Under the pieces are notes generated by a model. That model had not been told where the DNA came from and ran no database searches. It saw nothing but the letters and a program-made list of their open reading frames with translations. A stretch of 64,000 nucleotides of DNA from Hermodice carunculata (taxonomy: Eukaryota; Annelida; Polychaeta; Eunicida; Amphinomidae), in NCBI GenBank assembly GCA_964020975.1, contig OZ026630.1, forward strand, positions 20,744,588 to 20,808,587, read 5' to 3'. The position numbers and the translations under genes are program-made. Numbering within the stretch: position 1 is the first letter of the stretch; each line of letters begins with the position of its first letter. Positions 1-16,300 of the stretch are shown here, piece by piece.

Positions 1-368
1 AGTGACCACATCTGTCAGGTCCCTCATGTCATGTTATTTCCCCTTTATTGAGACATCACTTACTTTATGTGCCTAATTTTGGACCTGCCAGAAGTTGTGG
101 CAGGTCCAAAAGTAGCCACAAGGGTGATCCCTCAAAGGAAGGACGACTGTATTATACAAACATCCATCTATCCACTGCTCTTGTTTAAAAAAATAACCTT
201 GTGGTGTATGACAATATATAACATAAATCTTAGATTTGAAATAGTTTTGGGGGTTTAGGAGGGTATGAATACTTACAATTTGTACGCATACATTACAATG
301 AGACTTGGATAGTTGTGAGTCCTGCATTTGTAATAAATCAATAACATAAATGTAAAACCCATTCCTGT

Positions 369-901
369 TAGGCCATGCAAAATTAATAAATAGTTTCTTA
401 GGAACTTTTTTTTTTAAATGATGAGGCAGGGCGTTTATTTTATTTTATTTTTCTCCTGAACAGATTATTTTGATACGGCAGGGCATTTTGGTTTTTTTGT
501 TTCTTTTTTTTAATCAAGTTTGTTCTGTCAATTGAACATAAAGGTGAGTGGTTTGCCATAACATTTTAATATGAAATTGGTGCCAATTCAGAAAAGCACT
601 TATTAAAAAGCTGTTTATACATGTCAGTATGTTTTGGAATGCTTTTATGTTTCAGGTTTTCACAGAACCGAATGGGATGCCGTTTGGAAGTTTATTACAG
701 ATTTTGTAGCAACGAAAATGGTAACGCTGTAATTATGAACTGCCAAAAAAATACCTGAGGCGGGAACAAATAGCCACGCAGGCAGGCTGATTTTGGTTTT
801 TATTTTCATTGATTTTTTGAAAAAAAAAAGAAGTGAGATGGGCCTTGAAAATCGATGTGCGCGGTTCCTGAGAAACTATTTATTAATTTTTCATGGCCTT
901 A
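369..901. mobile_element. Foldback or MITE-like element with about 37-bp inverted ends
   Basis: The left end (369-405, taggccatgcaaaattaata...) and right end (864-901) are inverted copies with about three differences over 37 bp. The 460-bp interior is A/T-tract rich with no ORF. No target duplication was found, so the superfamily is unknown. Confidence 0.6.
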
Positions 902-3190
902 TGGAGATATATTTTATATTAGCATTTCACAAATGCTTAATGTAACCCTTTAATATATATAAAGTGAGATGAAGTATACATTTTCTGACGGATAACAAAC
1001 TGAAGATTCTGTTACAATTTTATAATGGTAGTTTATGGCAATGGTTACATTACAATTACACAGAATCATAATTTACCACAAATATTGATTCAGCTCACTC
1101 AATTTTGAAGATAGCTAAGACCTGCTAACATTTATGCAATGAACAAAAAAGTTTAAGATTTTAAAAATTTTGTGCCATTTTGTCATCAGAGTCAGTTAAA
1201 AGTAACTTTTCTTTGATGTGTCATCATTCTAAATTCAAATATCTGTATCTTAGAAGCAACAAATATTCAAACTTTGGGACACGCTTTTTTCAGTTGCACT
1301 GTGTTCTACAGTTTGCCATAAAATCAATGCAGAAATATATATCATGTATATATGAAAAGGTACAAGCTGAATTGAAAATTTATATCAAAGAATGACAATG
1401 ACTTATGTACACTTTTCTAATTGCTGTGTAAACAGCAATTCCAAGAAATATTACCAAAGGTCCACAGCATGAATCTTTAGTTTGTATGCTTTCTTGCAAT
1501 TTTTAGGTAAATTTATAGTGTTATATGCAAAGAATCAGTCAGCAATGAGATCCCTGGTAGCCTAGTGTATATATAGTGGTATAAACGTCATAATATACAA
1601 ACACATACCCAGGGACTGCTGGTGCCATTAACTAAATGCTAATGTTTCATTGGTTGGGCTAGAGAAATCTCCAAATGGCTAATTTACTTCAACATGAATT
1701 ATATAAGGGTAAGGTCAAATTCTGCAGTGATTATTGTTTTATTTCTCAATTTGGCTAAAAATTTTGAAGGCATACCCAGTCAATTTTGCATGCACACATA
1801 TCATCGCTGTATAGGCTATGTACACAAACCTATTTCTTTCACATACAATGTACTTGTAATAAATAGATTAATGAAGAAGTCTTTGAGATTGACCATGTGC
1901 AGAGCACATAATATCAGATCTATGTTGATCAAAGTAGAGTAATTTATCACACCTATACCAATGATGTAGTCTTCAAGTACATGTACTGCACTTTCAAAGA
2001 ACATGCAGCATACATTCAAAGCAAAAATCCATGTAGGGGACCTTTAATGGACATAGCAGCCTGTGAATCATTTACTTAGCTCAACATCACTAAACACTAA
2101 GATTTTATGACCTCTATTGTAAAGCAAAAGAACATTGGAAAAATATGTACATGTAACACAGAAATTTCTCACAAGCTAAAAACGTCAAATGGATCAAATG
2201 TACGACATGGACAATTCATTCCGAGATTACAAACATGATATGTGATAGTTATTTTATATCATGACAAACTATCTTTCATCTATCTATAATCAATAGGAAC
2301 CGCCTTTTTTCAAGTACATTCTGAAAAAAGTTACCACACAGAAAGTTACTCATACACACAACATTTTAAATACTCATGGAATACAATGATCAAAATGAGT
2401 TTTATTTTGTTGTGTTGAATATGCATGCTGATCCAGGTACACCAAAGAATTATAGAGACAGAATCAACAAAACTGTCAGGACTGTATGTGAGGACGAGGA
2501 TTGACAGCAGCCTGTAGCTACTCTTCTCATCCTCTCTAACTCTTTCAATGCCAAGTTTTGGCTGAGTCAGCAGCTTTCCATTGTACACCATGGGCACATT
2601 GTACCCCCAAAACTGCATAATGGAATGCTGTTGACCTTTGCCATCTCACAGTCTTTGTAACTGTAAAGATGCTGGCACTTCACAGAAATGCTGATTTACA
2701 AACAAAAGGAATCTAGTACAGTGTACCACTACATTCAGGCAGCACACACCTACGTTTGTCAAAAGTGGCAATGAGTCAGAACAATGAAAGTTCATCACAC
2801 AAAATTGTTCTTTTTACTGACTACATGTAGTTTGTATGCATTTGTATCAGCACCAGCACAGCACTCATATGAAAGCCTATTGTATGTTCTGTAAAAGAGA
2901 AGTCCCTGTAAGCAATGACAGGAGTCTGGTAACCATGTGACACAAGGGCCAACAGCAAACACACAGGGAGATTTAGATATAGTCGTACCACATGTAGATT
3001 GTTTGATTCCAAACGTTTTGGACACTGGTGGCATTTATTATTACCTCCATCTGTAAGTAATGTTGTATACTTAGAAAAATTAATACATAATAGATACTGA
3101 CAACTTCAGTCCACATTTTGGTGTAAAAATACACCATTATTTGCCATGAGTGGCTTTGAGTTTCACCTGTAATCCCTATTGCAATTTGTG

Positions 3191-3217
3191 ATATATATAT
3201 ATATATATATATATATA
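3191..3217. repeat. (AT)n microsatellite
   Basis: About 13 AT dinucleotides. Confidence 0.95.
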
Positions 3218-4048
3218 GAAGTGACCTCTGCCGGGAAAATGCATGAGCTCTTTAATGTTGCCCACGCAATATCCATTACTGTAGTGAGTGTGAACACAAA
3301 ATTTTCAAGAGACAAAAAAAACACCACCCAAATGGTGATGTTTCTTCAGCTTGGGTAAGAAAATTGATAAATGAGTAAATTGTTTGTCAGTCTGTGTCTT
3401 TACTGCTGTTCCAGTAGACTGAGACCAGAGAAATTCTATTCAGGGCAGTGAATTGTTAACATCTTTCAATGGATACTGGCCCGAAAAAGCAAAACATCTA
3501 TTCACCATTCTGTCCACTGACCAAAAATTTAAAGACACAGACTTTTTATCAGAGGTACATGCTGAAATTTTCAGTAACTTTCTCTCCTATATGTCCAAAT
3601 TTGGCTGATGCTTTTGAATATCCACATATAGGGCTCTGTACATGACAAGAAAAGCATGTTTTCTGTTTGCAAAGCAGAGTGTACTGATGTTTATTTTGAC
3701 TGATGCTGTTCTGAAATTCCTTTCAGATGCTGGGATCTTCCTGTTTATTTAGCAAATAGTCAGTGGTTAAAAATATGTGCTTTGATATAACAAAATTTTT
3801 GAACCAGTTGCTGACTTGGCAATATAAATTAAAAGTCTATAATCACTAGTTTGATGATATTTCTAATTGTTTAGATATATGAAGGGGAAGAAAAGCAATT
3901 TATTATTAACATTCTGACCATGGAAGTAATTTTTTAGTGACATAGATTAATACTGCTTCAGTCAAACAGACAAGTGATGGAATTTGAACCTACATTAGCA
4001 TGCACATAAATCAGGTACCAGTCTTGCGACATACTCCAAAGAACTCAC

Positions 4049-4327
4049 CTCAGGGTCACTTTCATCTTCACGCCTTGATTCCTCCACAAGTCGTAGCAGT
4101 TGCTCTCTATCCTGTTCATTCGGGATGTGGTACCTGGTGAGCACATCTTGTGGTGATAGATTCCTCATCTGGCCTAGGGTCATGTCTTCTGGGAAGTAAC
4201 GCACACATTTGCCGAGGCCCCTTCTCTCTAGAAACCTAACAAACAGGGCATGGCCACGCAAAATATTCCTTTCTGGTTCTTCTTTCACAGGCTCAGACCG
4301 AGCAAGTTTACAACGAAGTGATGCCAT
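4049..4327 (-). CDS. First coding exon of an unidentified SAM-like-domain protein
   Basis: 93 codons from an ATG with a good context (GAAATGG, starting MASLRCKLARSEPVKEEPER) to the donor GAG|GTGAGT. Residues about 25-85 (LFVRFLERRGLGKCVRYFPE, then LSPQDVLTRYHIPNEQDRE) have the spacing of a SAM-type helical domain: F-L-E..G-L....Y-F...M-T-L..L..L...D-V-L..Y-I. The exon ends in an acidic tail. The frame closes upstream at a TAG about 57 nt before the ATG. I found no convincing second exon in 1-4000, so the rest probably lies beyond the left edge. The gene name is not recognised. High codon quality and the clean donor make a real exon likely. Confidence 0.6.
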
Positions 4328-5039
4328 TTCTACACATTCAAGTGAATGGTCCTTGATTTCTATACAGCTGGTCCTGACTGGCTACAGATGACAGGACTGT
4401 CAACATGTCACAAGGGTGTCACTGCTGCCCATCAGCAAGCAGCATTCAGATAAATATGACGAGGTATCAGTAATACTGTATTCTGTGATGATGCCAATAC
4501 ATGACCCAAGACAAGTGGTAGCAAAATAGCGTAATCTCTCGTCTTTGTAGACTGTAGTGAAACAATTTATTATAAAATATACTGTTTCCAGTGAATAAAA
4601 GTTCTAAATTGATCTTAAAAGAAGTCAAAGAATAAAAGATAAATCTGCAAATGCACACAATGTCAATGCCACTAATTATGTTTACATCATGGCCTTTGGT
4701 TGTCTCTCCATTTTCACGTTGTCAACAAATAGCACAGAAATGTACCACCGTGTTATCTTTATGTTTCATTCTCTTTCACCTAATAAGTTGGAGACAGAAA
4801 AAAAATTACTTCACATTATATAAGACGTTTTGGAGAGTTACTCTGTAGTGTCACTGCTCATCATGTTGCCAATGCCGGTCTCAAGCACATGGTTGTGTTG
4901 ACAAATATTACCCACGCTGTTGATTCTAGTGACGGTGTTACCTGGTTAGGTGTCAACACCTGATCAAAGATGTGTAAAACTGTGCTAAGATCTTCAACAA
5001 TTTTCGTAGGAGCAGTAAGAAACCTTATGTTCCACTAGA

Positions 5040-5850
5040 ACGGCCAAAATGCAAACCCATCTGCCTTGTACAATCAGCACTCGTCTTTCTCGGGGAAACC
5101 TGTCAGTTACAAGTGCCCGGCCAGGCCCATGCCATGGTATGTGACGGAGTCCTCTCGCAAGTGAACGTCGGGAGAGCTCAAGATAGCATTACAGATTCCC
5201 GTGCACACCTTTGTTTCCAATCAGAGAAACCTTGGATAAATTGTGACCAAGTCAACATTATTTTCTCTATGAGTTCATTTCAGCCCCACCGGTAACACAT
5301 GGTGTATCCTTTCTTGGAAATGTGGCTCTCGGACGGCACTCCTGTTCCCAATGCCGCCATCATCCACTGAATTGTGGGAAAAGGTCATTCATAGAGGTCT
5401 GTTTATTTTGAGACACAACTTCCGGTGACCCAATTAGAAACACGTGGACATGTTTACAAATAGAGCCCAAAGTTCCGAGCCCGACTTGGACTTCAGTCGG
5501 ATTCTGTGATGTGCCGAATGCGAGACAAATCATCGAAAATAATGCAAAAGGTGAAAGCAGGACAAATTGACAGGGGATTTTGGCCTTAAAGAATCAAATG
5601 ATTTGACAGTCGAAAAGAAGTAGCAGCGCATGGACGACGACCACAACTTAACGCAAGGTCAAGCCTGGGGCAGGGGCCAAATTCAAGGGCAAGGCGAACG
5701 AAGCGGATATTAAAACATGGTAGGATGAAAACTTCCTCCATAGTTAAAATTAAAGGTGACTGTACAAATCCTAAATGTCACGTTGAATCATCAGTTACAC
5801 GATTTGTTTTCACTTCCGATCCACGCGGTGACCCGTGTAATGCTTCTACG
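5040..5850. promoter_or_regulatory. CpG-richer segment upstream of the SAM-like gene
   Basis: Compared with its surroundings this stretch is richer in C, G and CpG (for example gcaaggcgaacgaagcgg near 5690) and free of obvious repeats. It lies 0.7-1.5 kb upstream of the minus-strand ATG at 4327. It may hold the promoter or a non-coding first exon; no specific element was recognised. Confidence 0.25.
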
Positions 5851-6059
5851 TGAAAAAAGTTTGTGATTGCCGTATCGTTGGCATCAATCGGTTTGCATGT
5901 ACTGTATGATGTAGGCTGCTCCTCAAAGGCCAAGCTAAGGCTAAGCGTGGGCCAGCCTTTGCGGTATCCAGCCTCGCAGACTGTTCACTGTTGCCTCATG
6001 AAATCTGAGTCATTATATGTACCTTTCTCACAAACCCGTCAGTGAAGGGGGGGGGGGGT

Positions 6060-6082
6060 GTTATACTGTTAATTGTGCACAC

Positions 6083-6113
<31 letters not shown>

Positions 6114-6288
6114 TGTATGTATGTATGTATGCATGCGTGTGTGTGTGTGTGTGTGTGCGATAACTGAATATGTTGGGTAAATGAATCAAGTGACAAAGAA
6201 AATAAACTTTTTGTCATGAAAATTTGTGTCTTTATATTAAATATGTCAGATATCTGAGTGTCGTTAATAATGAGGTTTCACTGTATTT
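6060..6288. mobile_element. Short pogo/Tc1-like non-autonomous element, copy 1
   Basis: Shares with 21648-21805 the run ctgaatatgt.gg.taaatga.tcaagt.acaaagaaa and the end ataatga.gtttcac.gtatttt. The terminal AAACYTCATTAT type is reminiscent of pogo/Tigger ends. It is split by the ATGT/GT microsatellite. No coding capacity. Confidence 0.45.
6085..6157. repeat. (ATGT)n then (GT)n microsatellite
   Basis: About 12 ATGT units followed by about 11 GT units. It interrupts the left part of a pogo-like short element (6060-6288) when compared with its other copy at 21650. Confidence 0.95.
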
Positions 6289-6289
6289 T

Positions 6290-6900
6290 AATTTTCATAA
6301 ACTATACCAGGAACAGGGGATCATATCTGCAGTTGTACCATTCTCTCATTGGTTTTACTTCATTTATCAATTATTTTTTAGACATTTATCAGTCGATTTT
6401 TAGATGTTGAAGCATGGCCCATGGAGGCCATGCTTCAACAGAATGTATTTTCTGAATATGGATTGCTAATAAAACTTGCAAACTTGTGTGTGTATGTGTG
6501 CATACCAGTCAAATATCCCCATTTGGTGTGCATTTCCCACTTTTTGGCCCTCATTTTTAGACGTCAATGTGATTTGAGCCTATTTTAGACAAGCTCACCC
6601 CATAAAAGTCCATTTATTTCTTCTTTATATAAATTCTTTGTTAAAAATAAAATCTCCCACATGGACAAAATATTTCTTGCCATAGGACATTGATGGGTAT
6701 GTAAAGTGAAGTAAAAGACTTTATTTTAGACCAACAGTCCATATTTACATAACATACAAAGTGCAATGTGACACTCATGTCATTTATCACATACAAATGA
6801 TGACTAGATGCATGAACTTACAAAGGTGAAAACAAGTAAAATAAACTCCTCATGTCTGAGGGTCTGCAGGCACGGCATGAGCTCATGCAAACACAATTTG
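6290..6900. other. Intergenic, no gene seen
   Basis: Apart from the hairpin at 6405-6440 nothing was recognised. Confidence 0.5.
6405..6440. repeat. Perfect 15-bp stem hairpin
   Basis: The stem tgttgaagcatggcc pairs perfectly with 6426-6440, with a 6-nt loop. An AATAAA lies about 27 nt downstream on the plus strand. It could be the end of a small element or a transcribed hairpin. Confidence 0.6.
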
Positions 6901-6903
6901 CCA

Positions 6904-7305
6904 ATGTAGGCAGGCCAACTAAGAACAGTTCAATCTACATCCAAGCACCTGTCCTAGCCCCATGAAGTGCCTCCATCTACATCTGCCATGAGGCGAACAC
7001 CCATTTTTTTATTCTGATGCATGCAGAAGTGCTGATCCAGGGATTATCCCTATCATTGAAATGTAACCTTAAAAAGAAAAAAAAAAAAACATGGCTGAGT
7101 CAGGAGACACTTCATGTGCCCAAACACAGTGTGTCGATGCACACAGAAGTTCTGATTAAGGGATGATCACTGTGATTCATACTGAACCAAAACAAAATAA
7201 AATCATATTGGAGTCTGGGGATACTTCATGTGCCCAAACACAGTGCAATGATGTAGGCAGGCCAACTAAGAACAGTCAGGCTGCCTGTATCCAAGCACCT
7301 GTCTG
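6904..7305. repeat. Local duplicated repeat block
   Basis: The motifs gcaggccaactaagaacagt and ccaagcacctgtc occur at about 6909/6941 and 7257/7291. The motif ttcatgtgcccaaacacagt occurs at about 7110 and 7224. This indicates an old local duplication with further internal copying. Confidence 0.6.
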
Positions 7306-8584
<1,279 letters not shown>

Positions 8585-8893
8585 TGATTGTTTTATTGGC
8601 CTAAGATAATTGCATTATAGAAAATGCTTTTAATGTTCAGCAACAACTGAAATGATGTAATGGATGGCACCATTTTTTTCCGAAGTTAAACTTTATCCCC
8701 AAATATGGAAAGTCAAGAGCATATGACTGTCAATTTCATAGTAAAACCATTCAGTTGTAACAAGCTTCCCCCTTGGGAGACTGTATTATATTGAGACACC
8801 GGTTTTTCTTTCTTTTTTTTTTTTTGAGACTTTTATTGGGGTGGTCTTTTCTTGGACTGGCTTCAAAATAAAATAAAATGATACATACAGAAA

Positions 8894-11063
<2,170 letters not shown>

Positions 11064-12546
11064 ACAAGAGGCCGATGGGCCTGGTGCTGTGCTGACATTG
11101 CCATTGATGTCCAAGCTACACCCTGCCACTACAAAGTCACCTCTTTCAACTTTACAGGCATGGTGACCTCACAAATAGGTCAAGGTCACTCATATTACAT
11201 AACATTCTAGTATTGGACATGGTCTATATGTCTTATAAATTTGGCAAGTCGAATCTAATTTTTCCAGATATGGAATTGTATTTCTGAAAACTTTTGACAC
11301 ATAATTTCCATCAAACTATAGCCTAGGTGGAACTAGTAGTCTCATTAGCAACTTAGATTTTGACCTCCCCACACTCCCACTAAATTCTCTGAAGATCCGC
11401 CAAAAATATAAGATGCTAGTGTTCACAAGATTTTCATATTATGACCCCTATATTGCATAATATTGTAAGTGGTGCCACCAATATCTAAAGGGACCTAGAT
11501 TTTTATACACCCTGTGAGTGTTGAAAGTTATATTGGGCTAACCTGAAAACTGTGGACGGTATCGCAGTTACAAGAGTTTCAGATTTTGACCTGTATATTA
11601 CACAATGCTATAGGTGGCACCACCAATATTGACATCAACGAAGATTTTCATAAAGTTTATTACTTCTAAACATCATATGGGCTAACTCAAAAATTGTGGG
11701 GTACAGAGCATTCATGAGAGGACTCCTATATTCAAACTGGCCATTTGACCTTGACCTTCAACTCAGATAAAAAAAAATGTTACATTCAAAACATGTGCCC
11801 CATGTCCAGCTTTCCACACATGGTCTGTTTGTTCAAATTAGGTAATAACTTTTCGACTTATTGAAAAAAAAAATTGAACAAGCACCGAACTCCATGATTA
11901 CTGGGTCACGGTGACCCCAAAAGTAGGTCACCAAGTACAGTTTCATGTACGATGTAATCAAGTGCAACTTTGATCTGGATGCTCAATTCTCTTTGCCATT
12001 GATGTCCAAGCTACACCCTGCCATTACAAAATCACCTCTTTCAACTTAAGAGGCATGGTGACCTCACAAAAACAGGTCAAGGTCACTGATATTATATAAG
12101 ATTTGAGCATTTGACATGGTCTATATATCCTATAAATTTGGCAAGTCTAATTCAATTACTGTTCCAAATATGGAATTTTATATCTTTTATCATATTTTGG
12201 CTCATAATTTCCATCAAATTATTGGTGGCGCCACTAGTATCATTAGCAACTTAGACTTTGATCTCCCCCACACCCCCATTATATTTGGTGAAGATCCACT
12301 TAAAATGTAAAATGCTAAAGTGTTCACAAGATTTTCACACTTTGACCCCCATATTACATAATATTGTAGGTAGCGCTACCAGTATCAAAAAGGACCCAGA
12401 TTTTCATACACCCCAGAAGTCCTGAAAGTTATATTGGGCTAACTTGATAACTGTGGATGGTATGGCGCTAAGGAGCAAAAGTTTAAGGATGGACAGACAT
12501 GGCCCATCGCATAAGCTCTGCGACCTTTGGTCAGCACAGCTAAAAA
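11064..12546 (+). mobile_element. Dispersed repeat family F2, copy a
   Basis: Begins acaagaggccgatgggcctg (a GC hairpin) and ends with a hairpin (gctctgcgacc...ggtcagcacagc, about 12514-12540) followed by taaaa. The module tgccattgatgtccaagcta recurs at about 11099 and 11995, so the element is internally duplicated with a period near 895 bp. It shares long blocks with 31429-33371 and 41527-42270. No ORF; a non-autonomous element of uncertain class. Confidence 0.7.
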
Positions 12547-13179
12547 TTAAAAACCTAAATAAACAAACAAACACAAACACACTCACCACAACAGGATGCT
12601 GTTCTTTTTTCTTTGTAAAAATTGTTTATTTCTTAGTATTCATGCTTCTGAGAAGGAGTGTCCAATGTAAAATGATACAATTAGATGAGAAGATGGCATT
12701 TGTTTCCAGATGAGGCATGAATAAGAATGCAAGAAATGAACTGTCACCACTGACAATGTGAACATGACATACATGTAAATCATCTTGATGAGAAATATGT
12801 GTGTATTCTAGTAGTAATGATGTGGCCATATCTACACGCATTTATAAATACAAGCGTCCTCATATGTCCATGGTTGAGGAGAGTCAGCCACTTAACTGGG
12901 TGAACTCTTGTGTAGTCAAATCAATCCGCAGTCCCCTGTGTCCACCTTCTTATTGACTATCATACTGGCAATATACACCTTGTATGGCTCATCAGCTGGT
13001 TTTAACAACAATTTCCTTAGAACTTCATGATGCCTATTAGTATTATTACTATCATTATTTCATAAGTTTGAAGTTTTGTCTTCATTGGTTGCAACACTGA
13101 TACAAATAAATGTACAGTCTGTGCTTTTGAGTGGCCATACTTGACAGGGACAGTGCTGACAAGGATTTCACCAGTGGGC
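12547..13179. other. PPWD1 3' flank and probable 3' UTR
   Basis: Follows the PPWD1 stop (minus strand). Contains the candidate poly(A) signal at 12625-12630; no other gene seen. Confidence 0.5.
12625..12630 (-). terminator. Candidate poly(A) signal of PPWD1
   Basis: AATAAA on the minus strand about 550 nt after the PPWD1 stop. I saw no AATAAA or ATTAAA closer to the stop. Whether it is used is an inference. Confidence 0.35.
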
Positions 13180-13323
13180 TTATTTGACTGTGACACTGAT
13201 AATAGGGATGTCATCATACGGTTTGTCTGTTTTGGGGTTTGTCTTGACGTTAGCTATCTTCTGTATCACCTCCATGCCTTTGGTGACTCGCCCAAACACT
13301 GTGTGCTTGTTGTCAAGCCAGGG
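13180..13323 (-). CDS. PPWD1: PPWD1 coding exon 17 (C-terminus)
   Basis: Encodes [20 protein letters not shown] then [19 protein letters not shown] and the stop. W573 is the cyclosporin-contacting Trp of cyclophilins and H578 completes the active site. The acceptor is TTGTTCCAG. Confidence 0.96.
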   Translation of the reverse strand, partial: PWLDNKHTVFGRVTKGMEVIQKIANVKTNPKTDKPYDDIPIISVTVK

Positions 13324-16300
13324 CTGGAACAAACCAGGCAGGATATGTATAATACACAAAAATAAAAACAAGCAAATGCATTTGAGTACATGTATTTCTA
13401 AATACCTTTTTTATTTTGAACCCAGAACACATTTGTCTGATTCCTCTTGAAAATTAGATTAAAGAAAGCAATCCAAAAACCGTTATGCAAGTGACTGAGG
13501 AAGAATATGTCTCTTTTATCAAGTAGAGCTATTGCTACTTAAACTACATACCTACATGTATATATCGTGCATCATACATTCACTGTGAGCCCTGTAGCTG
13601 TGTGTGTGTGTCTGTCTGTTGCCCTTGTTTAAGTTTTCAAAAGCCGATACATGCAGCATCGAGTTAGCAGACAGCTAGGGAAGTACATGAAAATGACAAT
13701 GACTCTTAAATTGATTCTCATTATTCAGAATGAAAAAAGGCAGGCAAAACAGTAACAGGAGACAAACTGCCAGGTTCAATGGTATTCAACTCAAACATCT
13801 ATGCCATATCATTCAACAAAGCGAAAGATGAAAATATACATTTTAGTAAATACGATATTTGATGGACGGACAGACGGACAGACAGACAGGCAGACAGAAG
13901 CAAGGTTGTGGTATCTCTGTGTAGGTGACATGCTGACTTTGCAGTGTGACATCACTACTCACTGTAGGTTCCACTGTGATGAAGAACTGAGAGCCATTAG
14001 TGTTAGGCCCTGCATTAGCCATGCTAACAGTGTATGGTCTGTCATGCCTCAGGCTTGGATGAAATTCATCTTCAAATTCTCCTCCCCAAATGGACTCCCC
14101 TCCAGTGCCATTCCCTGGAAATAGATGTAATAAGAGACCAGGCAAGTGCTTAGGTAGTGATTTTGCTGATCTGAAACACTTATTATTGTAATTTGCTCTT
14201 GAAACAGAGGCTCATCACCTCATAATAACTGCTGAATAAACACACATGTTTGTGACAGAAATGTGACATTTTACATGTCTATGCAACTGTTGCAATAACT
14301 TCCTATGTGTTAGGCTCATTATGTCTACAAAACTTCAAAAACATGTCTGGGAACAGTTTCTCAAATTTTGAGGTACCCCAAATTATGAGAACTTCAATTT
14401 CAAATTGTCATACTTCCAAAACAAACACAGATAAAGAAAATCCCTGATATATTTATAAAGTCATATAGGTCTACATGAATGCAGTAAAAAAGTTTGTAAT
14501 TTAACAACATCTGTAAAAAGTTATTTTGACATTTGTATATGAATATACTCTTTGACATTTTCATCACAAGTCTCTACATACAGTTTGTACAGTAGTTAAC
14601 TTACAAAGTTTGAATTTTATCCAGATATAAAAAATCTTTGGATAATGCTCTTTCAAAATATATGATGACTTACATAATTTTAATATGTTTGCAATAATAC
14701 TTTTTAATCTATGGGCTTCCATGGCACATGTGCCAGTTATAAAAAGTGTTTTTGATGTTTGTCCTGTCTTTTAATTTAAGCCTGAACTGAAACAAATGAC
14801 CATTATTGACCCATTATGGTATGTGTCTCTGCCACTAGGTGGCAGGTCTTACCAAGTGGATCTCCTGTCTGGATCATGAAGCCCTTGATGACTCTGTGGA
14901 AGATGTTACTGTTGTAGTAACCATTTCTGCTGTGAACACAGAAGTTCTCCACTGTCTTTGGGCACCTGCAAATCCATGTAGCAAATAATCATAATTCTAT
15001 GCCAGTCAGCTGTGAACACATGGGTAATTAATCTATTCTGTCCGTCTGAAGTAACCAAATCAGCCTTGATGTAAGGGTATTCAGATTCCACTCTTTTTTG
15101 TCATTTTCTTTTGGCACCATCAGTAGCTGGCATGTTACAACATTGCTGCCTGCAGTGAATACTCCCAGTAATGAGGTTATGCAGGGTCATGTTGTGACCA
15201 CTGTTGGAATGTCAGGTCACACTAAGAGCATGACCTGGCATGAGAGCAGCATTAATTTTGATCTTAAAGGGGAGATAGGTTGTTCTCAATGTTACAACTT
15301 TCCTGCCTGGGGGAAAAAATCAGAATAATGAGGTTATGTATCGTCATGCTGTGACCGCAGTTGCAATGGCACATATCACATTAAGAGCATGACCTTGTGT
15401 GAGATCAGCGTTTCTTCCTAATGGGGAGATGGGATGTTGTTCTCACATTGCACCCTATACTAAAAGTTTCAATTTTGGTTAATAATACCTGTCTTATAAC
15501 ATTTTCCAGACTCAAGTAATGGGATAGAATGTGATTGAATAATCTCTGGAGATGGTTTGACTTTCAACTAAACCTTCACTGTGAAGGATTGCCAAGAGTC
15601 TATGCCTCTTTCATCAGGCATGGACAAGTCCAGTCCTTCATGCTGCAGGCTGAGTTGAAGTACATGTAGTAAGAACTGGCAAAATTAGACTGGCAAGTAA
15701 TTGAAATCCTAAGCCTCGCTGGAGGAGTCTCAGTGCATGTACACAAGAGCATTTTGATACACATCAAATAATGTTACACGTACAGAGGATAGTATGAACT
15801 GCATTTTGATTCTGCACCATCAATTTTTTTCTCTTGCATGCAAATACATGTACAAAACTTCACATATTACAGTTGTTACATTTTGCACACAAATAAACTA
15901 TATATTCACAAAGTCAGGACACACATCTTGCAAAAATTATATATGAAGGCTTCATCTTCCCACACATTTCTCTTTATCACAAAAACAAAACACACACACA
16001 CACCCCAAAGTGATGTGATATGGGGTTTTAAAATGAATAGAGGGGCACTTGAGATATGGCCTTGGTGTTTTTTAAGCAACGTATTCCTGCAGTACTAGAA
16101 CAGGTGGTCAAACTGACTTGCAAATGCAGGTTTATGAATCCTGGTAATGCCAGGAGTATAAAAAGAACTTTGTCATGGGAAGAAATGATTTAATACTTAC
16201 TCTTTGTGGAACAGTTTAATATGGATGTCTCCCAGACTGGTGTGAAGAATGGCTGAGCCACCAACTCTGGCATATGTGGTATCCTGTTTTACAGAGAAAC

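Larger units (their letters stand above)
1..3990. other. Non-coding left region
   Basis: AT-rich sequence with short open frames that show no family or codon signal. It holds a foldback element (369-901), a TA microsatellite (3191-3217) and a short repeat similar to the core of the 19318-19558 element (about 2535-2625). It may contain intron or 3' parts of the SAM-like gene, but none was recognised. Confidence 0.5.

Noticed and set aside
2346-2618. 90-codon minus-strand frame (MQFWGYNVPMVYN...)
   Set aside because: It overlaps a copy of the dispersed 'gagtcaacagctttcc' core repeat and shows no domain or splice context.
13843-14145. Cyclophilin reading frame taken as a stand-alone small gene
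   Set aside because: Its first and last residues are intron sequence; splice sites place it as PPWD1 exon 16.
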